From: Dissulfurimicrobium hydrothermale | GTDB taxonomy: Bacteria > Desulfobacterota > Dissulfuribacteria > Dissulfuribacterales > Sh68 | Direction: 5' to 3' | Assembly: GCF_022026155.1 (NCBI RefSeq) | Contig: NZ_CP085041.1 | Coordinates: 280,306-344,305 of the forward strand | Length of the DNA stretch: 64,000 nucleotides | Shown: one piece after another, positions 43,601 to 53,415 of the stretch | Position numbering within the stretch: the first letter of the stretch is position 1 | Layout of the letters: each line of letters opens with the position of its first letter | Notes under the pieces: generated by a model | Seen by the model: only the letters and a program-made list of their open reading frames with translations | The model's database searches: none | Told to the model about the DNA's origin: nothing | Made by a program: the position numbers and the translations under genes

Positions 43601-44155
43601 TACCTCTGCTTGCTCAGGGATGCCGTTTTCCTGGAGTTCCAGATAAAAACGTCCATCAAAGATCCTTGCATATATTTGTGCCTTTTTCCTTGCTTCATTA
43701 ATCCCGCCGTGAAGCATGTTGTAGGCCACCTCTCCATGAAGGCAGGCCGAAAGGGCGATCAGCCCTTTATTGTATTCCTTAAGCAAATCCAGATCTACCC
43801 TAGGCTTGTAATAAAATCCTTCGAGATGGGCAATGCTTACGAGCCTCAAGAGGTTTTTGTAGCCGTCGTTGTCCTGCGCAAGAAGCACGAGATGAAAGCC
43901 TGCATCTTTTGCACCCTTTGCGCCCTTGTCATTTATCCCCTTGGGGGCTACATACATCTCACAGCCAAGAATTGGCTTTATATCGTGTTTCATCGCCTGT
44001 TCATAAAAATTCAAGGCGCCGTACATGTTGCCATGGTCTGTCATGGCCACGGCCTCATAACCACATTTTTTTGCGGTCGGGAACAGATCCTTGAGTCTTA
44101 TGGCCCCATCAAGGAGACTGTATTCGGTGTGAAGATGAAGGTGTGTAAAGTTCAT
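40685..44155 (-). CDS. dnaE: DNA polymerase III alpha subunit
   Basis: The replicative polymerase, 1156 residues, DnaE1 type. The N-terminal PHP domain (FTHLHLHTEYSLLDGA) is followed by the palm with GPGRGSAAGSL and LPDIDVDF, tau-binding and helix-hairpin-helix regions, and an OB fold near the C-terminus (VALAGIIKRKKEIVTKKGER). The length is normal. A MITE-like repeat lies about 47 bp upstream of its start. Confidence 0.97.
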   Translation of the reverse strand: MNFTHLHLHTEYSLLDGAIRLKDLFPTAKKCGYEAVAMTDHGNMYGALNFYEQAMKHDIKPILGCEMYVAPKGINDKGAKGAKDAGFHLVLLAQDNDGYKNLLRLVSIAHLEGFYYKPRVDLDLLKEYNKGLIALSACLHGEVAYNMLHGGINEARKKAQIYARIFDGRFYLELQENGIPEQAEVNKGLMDIGRELGLPIVATNDCHYLNAKDAIAHDVLLCIQTNRTINDKGRMRFSTDMLYFAPPEEMARRFSYAPEALSITKEIVERCNVTLESGRYHFPVYPIKETESYDGLFEAKAREGFEKRAKELGLDEETRRLYLARLEEELEVIKDKGFASYFLIVADFINWAKSKGIPVGPGRGSAAGSLTAYSMGITELDPVRYGLYFERFLNAERASLPDIDVDFCMNRRDEVLDYVTQKYGGEGYVAQIITFGQMKARAVIRDVGRGLGMQYPVVDRIAKLVPATLNITLDKAIEQEPRFKELAEKDEQVAKLLEIAKALEGLPRHASTHAAGVVISDRPMVEHLPLTKGQKGETVTQFDMKCVEKVGLIKFDFLGLKTLTVIDDAIKIIKKHLGVEVDINKIPLDDTDTYELLSRGDTTGVFQLESPGMKDLIRKMRPSIFTDLIALVALYRPGPLESGMVDQFVKAKHGEIKVKYLLPELEPILNETYGVIVYQEQVMKIAQTLAGYSLGEGDLLRRAMGKKKPEEMAAQRDRFISGAKAKGIPGDKAATVFDLMEKFAGYGFNKSHSAAYALIAYQTAWLKTHYRAPFLASLLSNELGDTDGVVKYISECKTSGVKVLPPDINRSDEGFTLDGDAIRFGLAAVKNVGVGAIESIIKERGRRPYDDFEDFCSRVDLRKVNKRVIESLIKCGAFDSLGHKRSQLMEVLDQALDLGQAAKKAQDCGQKCLFDGAFEQDVGRPRVGFLKLPNLPEWPESELLSMEKEALGFHISGHPLDPYRDSLQMMGVVSTEEVVGFPDESRVALAGIIKRKKEIVTKKGERMAFLLLEDLHGSIEVVCFPELYTKTREALAGDQPIWVKGSCQRDDDEAGLLKIIADAIEPLEEIGKKKTTGLIIELNGGNTGLWVIEALKDIITNHPGACPIKLAIAMPGKGKVTLKLPESLNVALDNEFSAAVNNLVGYNGLQLEYGQV

Positions 44156-44201
44156 AAGATCAAATCAATGTTGAACGTTAAGTTAAATAATGTTGAATTA
44201 A

Positions 44202-44355
44202 GATGGTGTCGCAAAAGGTCGCCAACCGCTGTGTTGCGCTGCATCCGTCGTCACTGCGGCGTACAGGGAGTATGCCTCATTCTCCAGGATCTGCGCACCT
44301 TGCATTTACGATTTTTGCTTAGCCATCTCATATAATGATTTTTTACGAGATCATC
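44202..44355. repeat. MITE-like dispersed repeat, copy 2
   Basis: About 154 bp similar to 14450-14600. The terminal inverted repeat is GATGGTGTCGCAAAA against GATGATCTCGTAAAA (12 of 15 match). The internal hairpin GGCGTAC-AGGGA-GTATGCC keeps pairing despite base changes between copies. Its right end overlaps the stop codon of the methyltransferase gene. Confidence 0.75.
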
Positions 44356-45178
44356 AAGAATTAAACATCAAAGATTTAAGCCTATAGAGGATCCTTTTTA
44401 TGTCGTTCGTAATTTTGGCAGATATGCGGCCCCCTAAAATCCCGCGTTTTCCCTGCTGTTGCCAAAATCTGTTGCACACCGTTTGCCCGAGTTCTTCAAA
44501 AAATCTATGGAAGCCAGGGTCTTTTGAGTCATTTATCATCCTCAAGATGTCTTCCGGCACTTCCCTCCCTATGACCAGGACACCTAGGCCATAGCAATGA
44601 TCGAATTCGATATGCGGATAGCGGTCCTTGACGGAGTCAAAGAAACGTCTTACGCCAAAAAATTCAGCCGCAGGGCCGACATTTTCACGGGTTACATTTA
44701 TATCATGGAAAAGGACAACACCCTTTTTTATCGAAACCTTCGGCAACCAAGTATGGAAGTCGCCACTTACCGCTTCATAGGTATGGGTGCCGTCTATATG
44801 TAGGATATCTATCGAGCCATCTTCAAATTTGTTGGCCGCTTCGTCAAAGCTGGATCTTATTAATACGCCTATATCGGGATAGTTCTTTTTGATATATTCC
44901 GATATCTCGAGGTATATGTTTTCATCAAACTTGCCCATATGGATGTCGCCTTGCCAGAGGTCAACCCCGAAGCATTTGGCGTGTAGCCCAAGGATGTGTA
45001 CCGCCTGACAAAATGCGGCAAATGATGAGCCGCTGTAAGTGCCGAGCTCGACGATCATCTCAGGCCTGAGCCTTTTAACAAGCTCAAACGCAAAAGGGAT
45101 GTGCCCTATCCACCACTGCGACTTCAATAGCTCAGGTCGCGTCTTTGCAAATATATATTCCCAGGCGTTAAAGGCCAT
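44354..45178 (-). CDS. Class I SAM-dependent methyltransferase (CmcI/Methyltransf_24-like)
   Basis: A 274-residue protein with SAM motif IVELGTYSGSSFAAF, GVDLWQGDIHMG, and IDILHIDGTHTYEAVSGDF, resembling methyltransferases of the cephalosporin hydroxylase/CmcI group often found with polysaccharide genes. The substrate is unknown. The gene's TGA falls at the edge of a MITE-like repeat, so the C-terminus may have been trimmed by insertion. Confidence 0.78.
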   Translation of the reverse strand: MAFNAWEYIFAKTRPELLKSQWWIGHIPFAFELVKRLRPEMIVELGTYSGSSFAAFCQAVHILGLHAKCFGVDLWQGDIHMGKFDENIYLEISEYIKKNYPDIGVLIRSSFDEAANKFEDGSIDILHIDGTHTYEAVSGDFHTWLPKVSIKKGVVLFHDINVTRENVGPAAEFFGVRRFFDSVKDRYPHIEFDHCYGLGVLVIGREVPEDILRMINDSKDPGFHRFFEELGQTVCNRFWQQQGKRGILGGRISAKITNDIKRILYRLKSLMFNS

Positions 45179-45232
45179 GGCCCCTCTGTTTCATCACCAG
45201 GTCTATCTGTATTCCGATGCAGACAGACCGGT

Positions 45233-47446
45233 CTAATCACATCTCGAAAACCCGCATGACTGGCATAGGAGGCAGCCTTCCTCCGGCTCCAATGTGCCAC
45301 CACATTCCGGACATACCCTGCCTGCCGCAGCCGTCTCGGCCAGATCCGGATCGGCCAACCCCTCGATGTTTTTCATGACCTTGGCCATGGCGTCGGGGCA
45401 CGACAGTATCTGCTTGCCTTCCTGCCAGATGGGTGACGGACAGCGTATCCCTATGAGTTGTTTTATTATCGCATGAACGCTCACGCCCGAACGCAAGGCC
45501 AACGAAATGAGTCTGCTTTCGGCCTCCATCTGACAGGCTGCACACCCTCCGGCTTTTCCCATCTGGGCAAACACCTCGCAGATGTCCTTGTCATCCCTGT
45601 TGACAGTCACATAGAGGTTACCGCAACCCGTCCTTACACGTTCGGTAATGCCTGTCGTCCTGACAGGTCTAGGTCTCGGCTCTATTTTATTGACGGCGGC
45701 CTGCCGTTCTTCTTTTTTGAGGTTCAAGACCTGCACAGGGCGGCTTCCATCCCTGTATATGGTAATGCCCTTGAGCCCCTGCCGCCATGCCAGGAGATAC
45801 GCCTTTTTGATGTCCTCCTTTGTGGCCTCATTTGAAAAGTTTATGGTCTTTGAGACTGCGTTGTCGGTGTGGCGCTGAAAGGCCGCCTGTATTGCTATAT
45901 GATCCTCGGGCCGGATATCCCTAGATGTGACAAAAATGCGTTTCAGATCCTCAGGCACCTCATCGAATCCCTGGATCGACCCCGAATGGGCTATGCGCTC
46001 CATGAGTTCGTCAGAATAAAGTCCCTGTTTTCGCATAGCCTCCACAAACAACGGATGGGCCTCTATAAGCTCGGTCCCGTCCATGACTTTTCGGATGTAG
46101 CTTACGGCGAACAAGGGCTCTATACCGCTCGAGGCCCCTGCTATAATGCTTATCGTGCCTGTAGGGGCAATGGTCGTTGTGGTGGCGTTTCTCATGCATT
46201 CGACCTTGCCATCATAAATACTACCTTTGAACGCAGGGAAACTCCCGCGCTTGCGGCCCAGCTCCATAGACGCCTCTTTTGACTCATTGTCTATGAAGGT
46301 CATGACCTCTTCGGCCGTCTTGACCGCCGCTTCTGAATTATAGGATATGCCGAGCTTTATCAGCATATCTGCGAATCCCATGACCCCTAAACCGATCTTT
46401 CTCGTACGGAGCGTGGCATCGCGTATCTCTCCAAGCGGAAACCTGTTTACGTCGATCACATTATCTAAAAAGTGCACCGCATCCCGAACCGTATCTCTGA
46501 GCCCTGCATAATCCACAGCCCCATCTTTTACAAAAAGCCCTAGATTTATAGAACCCAGGTTGCATGATTCATAGGGCAAAAGCGGTTGTTCGCCGCATGG
46601 GTTCGTGCTTTCGATTTCACCCAGGTGCGGCGTCGGATTTCCCTGATTCATCCTGTCAATGAATATTATGCCAGGCTCACCGTTTGTCCATGCCGAATCG
46701 ATTATCTTTTCGAATACCGCGGCTGCAGGCAGGCGTCTCACCTCAGCGCCGGTTTTGGGGTTTATAAGGGCATATTCCCTGCCTTGCTCTACGGCCTTCA
46801 TGAACTCCTCTGTAAGAGCGACGGAAATGTTGAAGTTGTTGAGCCTGTCCGTCCTGGTCTTGCAGGTGATGAATTTTTCTATATCGGGGTGATCCACCCT
46901 CAGTATGCCCATGTTTGCGCCCCTGCGGGTCCCACCCTGCTTGATGGTCTCGGTGGCTACATCGAATATGGTCATGAACGATATTGGTCCGCTGGCCACG
47001 CCGTGGGTAGTCTTGACCCTATCACCTTCGGGGCGGATACGCGAAAACGAAAAACCAGTACCCCCGCCGCTCTTGTGTATCATGGCCGCATGTTTGACCG
47101 TCTCGAATATGCTCTCGATTGAATCTTCCACCGGCAGGACGAAACAGGCTGAAAGTTGCCCCAGCTCCCTACCCGCATTCATGAGCGTCGGCGAGTTAGG
47201 CATGAAGCGCAGGGAGGTCATAAGGCTGTAGAATCGTTCGGTCAGGGCGTCCGTATCGGCGTTTCCATTATATGCAAGGTCGGCGCCGGCTATGGTCTTC
47301 GCCACACGCATGAACATGTCTTCAGGCCTCTCGACGACCTTCCCCTGTTCGTCTTTTTTGAGATATCTGCGCTTAAGTACGATAAGCGCATTCTGTGACA
47401 ACGGCAGCCCGGTATCTATGGTTTTTTGTGGATCGCGTTTTTCCAT
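45233..47446 (-). CDS. nrdJ: Adenosylcobalamin-dependent (class II) ribonucleotide reductase
   Basis: Makes deoxyribonucleotides without oxygen, using coenzyme B12. The 737-residue protein shows [37 protein letters not shown], the active-site loop [20 protein letters not shown] and [16 protein letters not shown]. The C-terminus has a zinc ribbon ([20 protein letters not shown]). No ATP cone is visible at the N-terminus. No B12 riboswitch is visible in the 76 bp upstream. Confidence 0.95.
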   Translation of the reverse strand: MEKRDPQKTIDTGLPLSQNALIVLKRRYLKKDEQGKVVERPEDMFMRVAKTIAGADLAYNGNADTDALTERFYSLMTSLRFMPNSPTLMNAGRELGQLSACFVLPVEDSIESIFETVKHAAMIHKSGGGTGFSFSRIRPEGDRVKTTHGVASGPISFMTIFDVATETIKQGGTRRGANMGILRVDHPDIEKFITCKTRTDRLNNFNISVALTEEFMKAVEQGREYALINPKTGAEVRRLPAAAVFEKIIDSAWTNGEPGIIFIDRMNQGNPTPHLGEIESTNPCGEQPLLPYESCNLGSINLGLFVKDGAVDYAGLRDTVRDAVHFLDNVIDVNRFPLGEIRDATLRTRKIGLGVMGFADMLIKLGISYNSEAAVKTAEEVMTFIDNESKEASMELGRKRGSFPAFKGSIYDGKVECMRNATTTTIAPTGTISIIAGASSGIEPLFAVSYIRKVMDGTELIEAHPLFVEAMRKQGLYSDELMERIAHSGSIQGFDEVPEDLKRIFVTSRDIRPEDHIAIQAAFQRHTDNAVSKTINFSNEATKEDIKKAYLLAWRQGLKGITIYRDGSRPVQVLNLKKEERQAAVNKIEPRPRPVRTTGITERVRTGCGNLYVTVNRDDKDICEVFAQMGKAGGCAACQMEAESRLISLALRSGVSVHAIIKQLIGIRCPSPIWQEGKQILSCPDAMAKVMKNIEGLADPDLAETAAAGRVCPECGGTLEPEEGCLLCQSCGFSRCD

Positions 47447-47522
47447 AATCTACCTCATTGGATAAAATAGTTACAATATGCGCCTGTTTTTCTCAAGGGC
47501 CTGTTATTGGAAAGACGCCCAA

Positions 47523-48257
47523 TCAATCCATGGCCTTTTTTACCATACGCACCGCAGCGCCGAATGCGATGATCCAGAGCACCAGGAGCAGAAGGTATGA
47601 CCAGACCTCAGGGCGGCCTCCGAATGCCGCGATCCTCATGGCAGATGTGGCATGGGTGATGGGAAGTATGGACAGCAGTTTTTGCGCCCATATTGGCATG
47701 CGCTCGACCGGGAAAAACGTTCCACCGAGGAAACCCATGGGGGTGATTATGAAGTTTGAAAGCAGCATCTGGTCGGCATGTGAGCGCACGAGCATGGCGA
47801 AGCAAACCGCAAGGGATGCGAAAAAGAGGGCATTGAGACCCATGGCGACCCAAAAATATACATCGTAGGAGAGAAAGACGCCGATCATGAAGGAAAGGCC
47901 AATGATTATAAAACAGGACAAGAGCGCCCTTGTAAGTCCGGCCATAACCTCGCCTGTCACATACGCAAGATGGGATATCGGGGCAGCTTGAAATTCTTCG
48001 AATATCCGCCAGTAAAACCTGGCTATGTTTATCTCGCTTGCTATGGCGAAGGCCTGGGTCATGCTGGTCATGGCCATGAGCCCCGGGATCAGAAATTCAA
48101 TATAGGGACGGCCGTGAAGGGTGACGTCTTTTCCCATGCCGAAACCAAAGGCCACGATATAGAGTACAGGCGAGACCGACATAGAGGCCGCCTGCCTGAA
48201 GAATCTCCTTTTAAGGATCAAGAGTTCCCTATAATAAACGGCAAACCAGCCCTTCAT
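47523..48257 (-). CDS. ABC-2 type transporter permease
   Basis: A 244-residue membrane protein with six hydrophobic segments and the ABC-2 pattern (YRELLILKRRFFRQA at the N-terminus; MGFLGGTFFPVERMPIW). It overlaps its ATPase gene by 4 bp. Such pairs export drugs, lipids or polysaccharides; the cargo is unknown. Confidence 0.87.
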   Translation of the reverse strand: MKGWFAVYYRELLILKRRFFRQAASMSVSPVLYIVAFGFGMGKDVTLHGRPYIEFLIPGLMAMTSMTQAFAIASEINIARFYWRIFEEFQAAPISHLAYVTGEVMAGLTRALLSCFIIIGLSFMIGVFLSYDVYFWVAMGLNALFFASLAVCFAMLVRSHADQMLLSNFIITPMGFLGGTFFPVERMPIWAQKLLSILPITHATSAMRIAAFGGRPEVWSYLLLLVLWIIAFGAAVRMVKKAMD

Positions 48258-49096
48258 TGCCGTTTTACCTTTTTCCCGGTAAGCGCAATAAAGGCATCTT
48301 CGAGATTTACCCGCCTCAAGGTGAGCTCTCCACCATATTTGGCGACATGCCTGCGGGCATCATCTTGGCTCTTGAAATAAAATGTGCGTATTCTGTCATT
48401 ATCTATCTCGTCTATGGCCCAGATCCCAAGGTCTGATATCAGATTCAAGGGCGTGTCGATGGTCACGATCCTCCCTTCATCCAGAAATGCGACCCTATCG
48501 GCCAGAAACTCCGCCTCTTCTATATAGTGGGTCGTAAGAAACACGGTCGTCCCATCCTTGTTTATCCGTTTGATAAGCGCCCATATCTTTCGCCTGATGG
48601 CCGGATCGAGGCCTACAGTCGGTTCATCTAAAAACAATATCTTTGGCTCGTGCATGAGGGCGCGCACTACCATGACCCTGCGCTTCATGCCGCCGGACAG
48701 TTCTTTCACAAGGCTGTCTCTACGTTCGGCTATGCCTGCATAGGCAAGGAGCTCGTCTATCTTCTCCTTTCTCCTCAACCGCTCCATGGAAAAGAGCCTC
48801 CCATGGATGTCGAGGTTTTCATAGACGGTAAGCTCTGCGTCAAGATTTATGGTCTGCGGCACGTAGCCGCAATGGAACTTGGCCTCTATCGGTGCCTTTT
48901 CTATATCTAGTCCGTTCAGGTTGATCTTGCCTGATGTAGGCCTGGCAAGGCCGGTAAGTATCTTTATAGTTGTGGTCTTGCCAGAGCCGTTTGGACCGAG
49001 ATATGCAAATATCTCACCTTCCCGCACGTTCAAGTTTATACCCTTAAGTGCTGTAATGCCGTTGTAGACCTTGACCAGATTCTGGATGTCTATCAT
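48254..49096 (-). CDS. ABC transporter ATP-binding protein
   Basis: A 280-residue ATPase partner of the adjacent permease. Walker A GPNGSGKTT is near residue 34, signature LSGGMKRR, Walker B ILFLDEPTVGLD and switch His in TTHYIEEAE. The domain is DrrA-like. The ATGA overlap couples the permease gene. Confidence 0.93.
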   Translation of the reverse strand: MIDIQNLVKVYNGITALKGINLNVREGEIFAYLGPNGSGKTTTIKILTGLARPTSGKINLNGLDIEKAPIEAKFHCGYVPQTINLDAELTVYENLDIHGRLFSMERLRRKEKIDELLAYAGIAERRDSLVKELSGGMKRRVMVVRALMHEPKILFLDEPTVGLDPAIRRKIWALIKRINKDGTTVFLTTHYIEEAEFLADRVAFLDEGRIVTIDTPLNLISDLGIWAIDEIDNDRIRTFYFKSQDDARRHVAKYGGELTLRRVNLEDAFIALTGKKVKRQ

Positions 49097-49224
49097 TTTG
49101 TTAAATGTAGCCGGTTTTGCGGTTTTTCAAAGTCTTCGGCGGCATTGTTTATACCATTGCGCTCTTTTTATGTGTGGTTATTATGAGGTATTCATCATTT
49201 CAAAGGACATAAGGTGTAAGTGCG

Positions 49225-50667
49225 ATGACAGAAAAAGGACTTTCCAAGACCGAATACAAGAAGCTGGAAAAGAAACTCACGCGTAAACGAAGACATGCAT
49301 GGCTACAACTATCCGATGGTGAACGCAAGGAGATATTTGAGTATGCCGAGGAGTATAAGGAATTTCTCAACAATGCCAAGACCGAGCGTGAAGCGGTAGA
49401 TGCCATCTCGAAAATGGCCGATGATCATGGCTTTGTTCAATCTGAAAGGACGGATGGGGATGCACGCAGGCTCATCTGGAGTTTCAGGGGCAAGATGTGC
49501 GCCCTGGCTGTGCTGGGCGTCCGTCCTGTAAATGAAGGGGTGCTGATGATCGCATCCCATATCGATGCGCCACGGCTCGATCTCAAACAAAACCCGCTAT
49601 ATGAAGAGCTTGACATGGCCTATCTGAAGACTCACTACTACGGCGGCATAAAAAAATTCCAATGGGTCACCCGTCCGCTCGCGCTCCATGGGGTGGCGAT
49701 AAAAGGAGATGGTAGAGTTGCGTATATAAGGCTCGGCGAGGATGCCGACGACCCAGTCTTTACGATAAACGACATCCTTCCGCACCTTGCCTACAAGGTG
49801 CAGGCAGAAAAAAAGACCTCAGAGGCCGTTCCGGGCGAAAAGCTGAATGTGATCTTCGGCGGAAATCCGCTCCTCGGCCCTGAAGATATGAAAGACGCAG
49901 TCAAGCTCTCGATCTTGAAGATCTTAAATGAACGTTACGGCATTGTCGAGGAGGACCTTGTGAGCGCGGAGCTTGAACTGGTCCCTGCCGGGACCGCCAG
50001 GGATGTAGGTCTCGATCGGGCCTTTGTAGGGGCATACGGCCATGATGATCGTTCCTGTGCATATGCGGCCCTAAAGGCGGTTTTAGAACAGCAACAGCCT
50101 GACAGGACTATCATGGCCGTATTTCTCGACAAAGAAGAGATCGGGAGCGAGGGCAACACAGGCGCCAAGTCCAAATTTCTCGAGTTGATCATGTATGACA
50201 TCATTAGAAGATCAGGGTTCAAGCTAGGACCTGATACACTTGTCCGCACCTTTATGAACTCAAGGGCCATTTCAGGGGATGTAACCGCAGGTGTTGAGCC
50301 CGATTATCAGGAGGTTCACGAGAAGCGCAACGACGCACTAATGGGTTATGGCATATGCCTTACAAAATATACAGGTTCCCGCGGCAAGGTCGGGGCCAAC
50401 GACGCCCATGCGGAGTATGTGGGATGGATAAGGAATATATGGAACAAGGCCGGCGTGATCTGGCAGACGGGAGAGCTTGGCAAGATCGACGAGGGGGGCG
50501 GCGGAACTGTAGCGAAGTATCTGGCAGGGTATGGGATGGACGTGGTCGATGCCGGTACCCCGCTGTTGAGCATGCATTCGCCATTCGAGGTAGCACATAA
50601 AGCTGATCTCTTTATGACGTATAAGGCCTACAGCGCATTTTACGGTGGAGACAAAAATAAACGATAA
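49225..50667 (+). CDS. M18 family aminopeptidase
   Basis: A cytosolic metallopeptidase of 480 residues of the aspartyl-aminopeptidase (M18) family. Metal ligands are in SHIDAPRLDLK, GAYGHDDRSCAYAA, FLDKEEIGSEGNTGAKS and a C-terminal SMHSPFEVAHKADL. The gene starts with a Lys/Arg-rich N-terminus (KKLEKKLTRKRRHAWLQL). It is diverged from the ABC genes across 128 bp. Confidence 0.9.
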   Translation: MTEKGLSKTEYKKLEKKLTRKRRHAWLQLSDGERKEIFEYAEEYKEFLNNAKTEREAVDAISKMADDHGFVQSERTDGDARRLIWSFRGKMCALAVLGVRPVNEGVLMIASHIDAPRLDLKQNPLYEELDMAYLKTHYYGGIKKFQWVTRPLALHGVAIKGDGRVAYIRLGEDADDPVFTINDILPHLAYKVQAEKKTSEAVPGEKLNVIFGGNPLLGPEDMKDAVKLSILKILNERYGIVEEDLVSAELELVPAGTARDVGLDRAFVGAYGHDDRSCAYAALKAVLEQQQPDRTIMAVFLDKEEIGSEGNTGAKSKFLELIMYDIIRRSGFKLGPDTLVRTFMNSRAISGDVTAGVEPDYQEVHEKRNDALMGYGICLTKYTGSRGKVGANDAHAEYVGWIRNIWNKAGVIWQTGELGKIDEGGGGTVAKYLAGYGMDVVDAGTPLLSMHSPFEVAHKADLFMTYKAYSAFYGGDKNKR

Positions 50668-50793
50668 GCATCGCCCCTTTTCGAAGGACCTGTCTTGCCG
50701 CCGGACAAGATTATTTTGGAGGAATTTCTGGCACAAGAGATGATGCTTGATGCAAATCCTGATTTTTAGTGTACTCTACTACAACAACACACC

Positions 50794-51768
50794 ATGAAGA
50801 TTATAGAACAGTCATTTCAAATTATTGACGAATATGAGAAAAGGGGCGCAATCCTTGAACAGATAGAGCGCTGTGGCCGCATCTGCTACAAGAGCGAGGA
50901 TCGTATATCGTCTGGTTCGGCTGAAAAATTCATAACGGGTATCATAGAGCGAGGGCACGAGTCGGTCCTTGAGATGGCGCAACTGGTGTTTGAAATCGTG
51001 CTTGACGCCGAGACCCCGATGGTTAAATTCTTTGAAATTATTCCTAGTTTTTGCAGAAGCAGCCGTCTGGACAGGAAGAGATTCATCCTGTCCGGCAATC
51101 CCCGCGTCTTCAGAGATCTTGCAAGGGCGTACGGCAACCTTAAAGTGGTAAAGGCTATTCTCGGTCTGCTTACAGACAGGTACCCGGTCCTATTCTCCGA
51201 CATAGCCTTCGGGGGCGGGCGTAGGTCTAGATGGATGCCACAGACCGGAATAAGTGTCAGGCTCATGACGCCCGATGAGATCTCCAGTCTTCCTCAAGAC
51301 ATCCTCATCAGACACAAGACCATCCTCATCCATCTTGTGACAAACAGGGCGGTGTCCCATGAACTCGTCCGCCATCGCGTGGCCTCATATCTACAGGAAT
51401 CCCAGCGTTACTGCAGATACGGCGAAGCCCGATTTGGAGGCGAGCTGGTCTTTATTCGACCTTGTTTCTATGAAGAAGGTACAAGGGAATATGAAATATG
51501 GTTGAAGGCCATGGCCGAGGGGGAGAGGAGCTATCTCGAGCTCTTGAAGACATCTTCTCCACAGGCTGCACGCACAGTGCTTCCCAATTCTTGTAAGACA
51601 GAGATCATGGTGCATGCGGCTATTGACGAATGGATGCATATAACGAGGCTCAGGGCCTCGAAGGCGGCCGATCCATCCATGCGGGAGATTATGCTCAAGA
51701 TATTGTCTGAACTGGTCTGCCGTTATCCTGACATCTTCGGCCTGATAGCTCAAGGTCTGGGTCTTTAA
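50794..51768 (+). CDS. thyX: Flavin-dependent thymidylate synthase
   Basis: ThyX methylates dUMP using FAD and methylene-tetrahydrofolate. The ThyX motif RHRVASYLQESQRY (RHRxxSxxxxSxR) is near residue 195. The 324 residues make it longer than the common 220-250 form, with extra N- and C-terminal segments. It starts the tight run thyX-nadB-TVP38-pgpA-cinA-thpR. Confidence 0.92.
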   Translation: MKIIEQSFQIIDEYEKRGAILEQIERCGRICYKSEDRISSGSAEKFITGIIERGHESVLEMAQLVFEIVLDAETPMVKFFEIIPSFCRSSRLDRKRFILSGNPRVFRDLARAYGNLKVVKAILGLLTDRYPVLFSDIAFGGGRRSRWMPQTGISVRLMTPDEISSLPQDILIRHKTILIHLVTNRAVSHELVRHRVASYLQESQRYCRYGEARFGGELVFIRPCFYEEGTREYEIWLKAMAEGERSYLELLKTSSPQAARTVLPNSCKTEIMVHAAIDEWMHITRLRASKAADPSMREIMLKILSELVCRYPDIFGLIAQGLGL

Positions 51769-51777
51769 GGACCGTGT

Positions 51778-53415
51778 ATGAGTATGGAAAAAAAGACTGA
51801 TTTTTTGATCATAGGAAGCGGGATAGCAGGCTTAAGCCTTGCCATCAAGCTGGGCGCGATAGGGCGTGTTGTGGTGATTACCAAAAAAGGTGTGCAGGAT
51901 ACAGCTACAAATTGGGCGCAAGGCGGGATCGCCTGTGTAGCAGGGCCTGACGACAGCTTTGATCTTCATGAATACGATACCCTAAAGGCCGGTGACGGCC
52001 TCAGCCATGAAGAGGTCGTACGTATGATTGTAGAAGGCGGTCCTGACAGGATAAGAGAGCTTGCGTCACTTGGTCTGGAGTTCTCGATAGACCAGGGCCG
52101 TCCCGACAGCTATGATCTCGGCAAGGAAGGCGGACACAGTAGAAGACGTGTGGTTCACGCAGGCGACATCACTGGCAGGGTCATTCAAAAGACCTTGACG
52201 GAGAGGGCGTCGGTTGATCCGAATATAGAGATCCTTGAAAATCATATTGCAGTTGATCTCGTCACAGAGGGGAAGATCAGATCGGGTTCTGCAAAAAAAA
52301 CCGGGGAAAGATGTCTTGGCGCCTATGTACTCGATGTCTCAACCGGTATCATACATACCATCCTTGCCCCCGTGACCGTCCTTGCGACAGGTGGCGCGGG
52401 CAAGGTCTATCTCTATACAACCAACCCTGATGTCGCCACCGGGGATGGCATAGCCATGGCGTACAGGGCAGGGGCTAGAGTGGCCAACCTGGAGTTTGTA
52501 CAGTTTCACCCTACCTGCCTCTATCACCCCCAGAAAAAAAATTTTTTGATCTCAGAGGCGCTAAGGGGCGAGGGCGCGAGACTCATCGATTGGTATGGCG
52601 TGCCATTTATGGAAAAATATGCGCCCGTGCTTAAGGAGTTGGCTAACAGAGACGTTGTCGCAAGGGCTATTGACATCGAGCTTAAAAAGAGCGGAAAAGA
52701 GCATGTCTATCTCGATATAAGCCACAGGGATCCTGACTTCGTGCGCAGACGGTTCCCGAACATCTATGAGACATGCCTTAAACTAGGTATAGACATCACC
52801 CGTGAGCCGATACCGGTAGTGCCGGCCGCACATTATATGTGCGGCGGTGTCGTCACAAACAGATACGGCGAGACGGATCTCAAGGGCCTTTTTGCTGTAG
52901 GAGAGACGGCCTGCACCGGGCTTCATGGGGCGAATCGCCTTGCCTCGAATTCACTTCTTGAAGGTCTTGTGATGTCGCACCAGGCCTTTTTAAGGATTTC
53001 TGCTACGTTTCAGACGCTCAAAAAGATGGATTCCATCTCTGTCCCCCCTTGGGACCCAGGCGGTGCAGTGGATATGGACGAGGCTATACTCGTCTCCCAC
53101 AATTGGGATGAGATACGCCGACTGATGTGGAACTACGTGGGCATCGTAAGGAGTGCAAAGCGCTTAAGGCTTGCGGGCCAGAGGATAAAACCTATCCTGA
53201 GGGAGATAAATCAGCACTATTGGGACTATATCCTTACAAGTGATTTTGTGGAGCTTAGAAATATAGCCCAGGTGGCGGACTTGATCATCATGGCGGCCAG
53301 CGCCCGTTTCGAATCGCGTGGCGGGCACTTCATCCTTGACAATCAAGAGAAAGATGACTGGAACTGGCGTAGAGACACTATCCTGAGGCGCTCCAAGGGC
53401 GATCCGTCGCTTTGA
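51778..53415 (+). CDS. nadB: L-aspartate oxidase
   Basis: The first step of de novo NAD synthesis; can use O2 or fumarate as acceptor. The 545-residue flavoprotein shows IIGSGIAGLSLAIKLG, TNWAQGGIACV, KEGGHSRRRVVHAGD, LEFVQFHPTCLY and AAHYMCGGVVTN. AAGGA precedes the ATG. nadA and nadC are not in the window. Confidence 0.95.
   Translation: MSMEKKTDFLIIGSGIAGLSLAIKLGAIGRVVVITKKGVQDTATNWAQGGIACVAGPDDSFDLHEYDTLKAGDGLSHEEVVRMIVEGGPDRIRELASLGLEFSIDQGRPDSYDLGKEGGHSRRRVVHAGDITGRVIQKTLTERASVDPNIEILENHIAVDLVTEGKIRSGSAKKTGERCLGAYVLDVSTGIIHTILAPVTVLATGGAGKVYLYTTNPDVATGDGIAMAYRAGARVANLEFVQFHPTCLYHPQKKNFLISEALRGEGARLIDWYGVPFMEKYAPVLKELANRDVVARAIDIELKKSGKEHVYLDISHRDPDFVRRRFPNIYETCLKLGIDITREPIPVVPAAHYMCGGVVTNRYGETDLKGLFAVGETACTGLHGANRLASNSLLEGLVMSHQAFLRISATFQTLKKMDSISVPPWDPGGAVDMDEAILVSHNWDEIRRLMWNYVGIVRSAKRLRLAGQRIKPILREINQHYWDYILTSDFVELRNIAQVADLIIMAASARFESRGGHFILDNQEKDDWNWRRDTILRRSKGDPSL

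Noticed and set aside
47447-47522. B12 riboswitch upstream of nrdJ
   Set aside because: Only 76 bp are available and no conserved B12-box sequence is visible.
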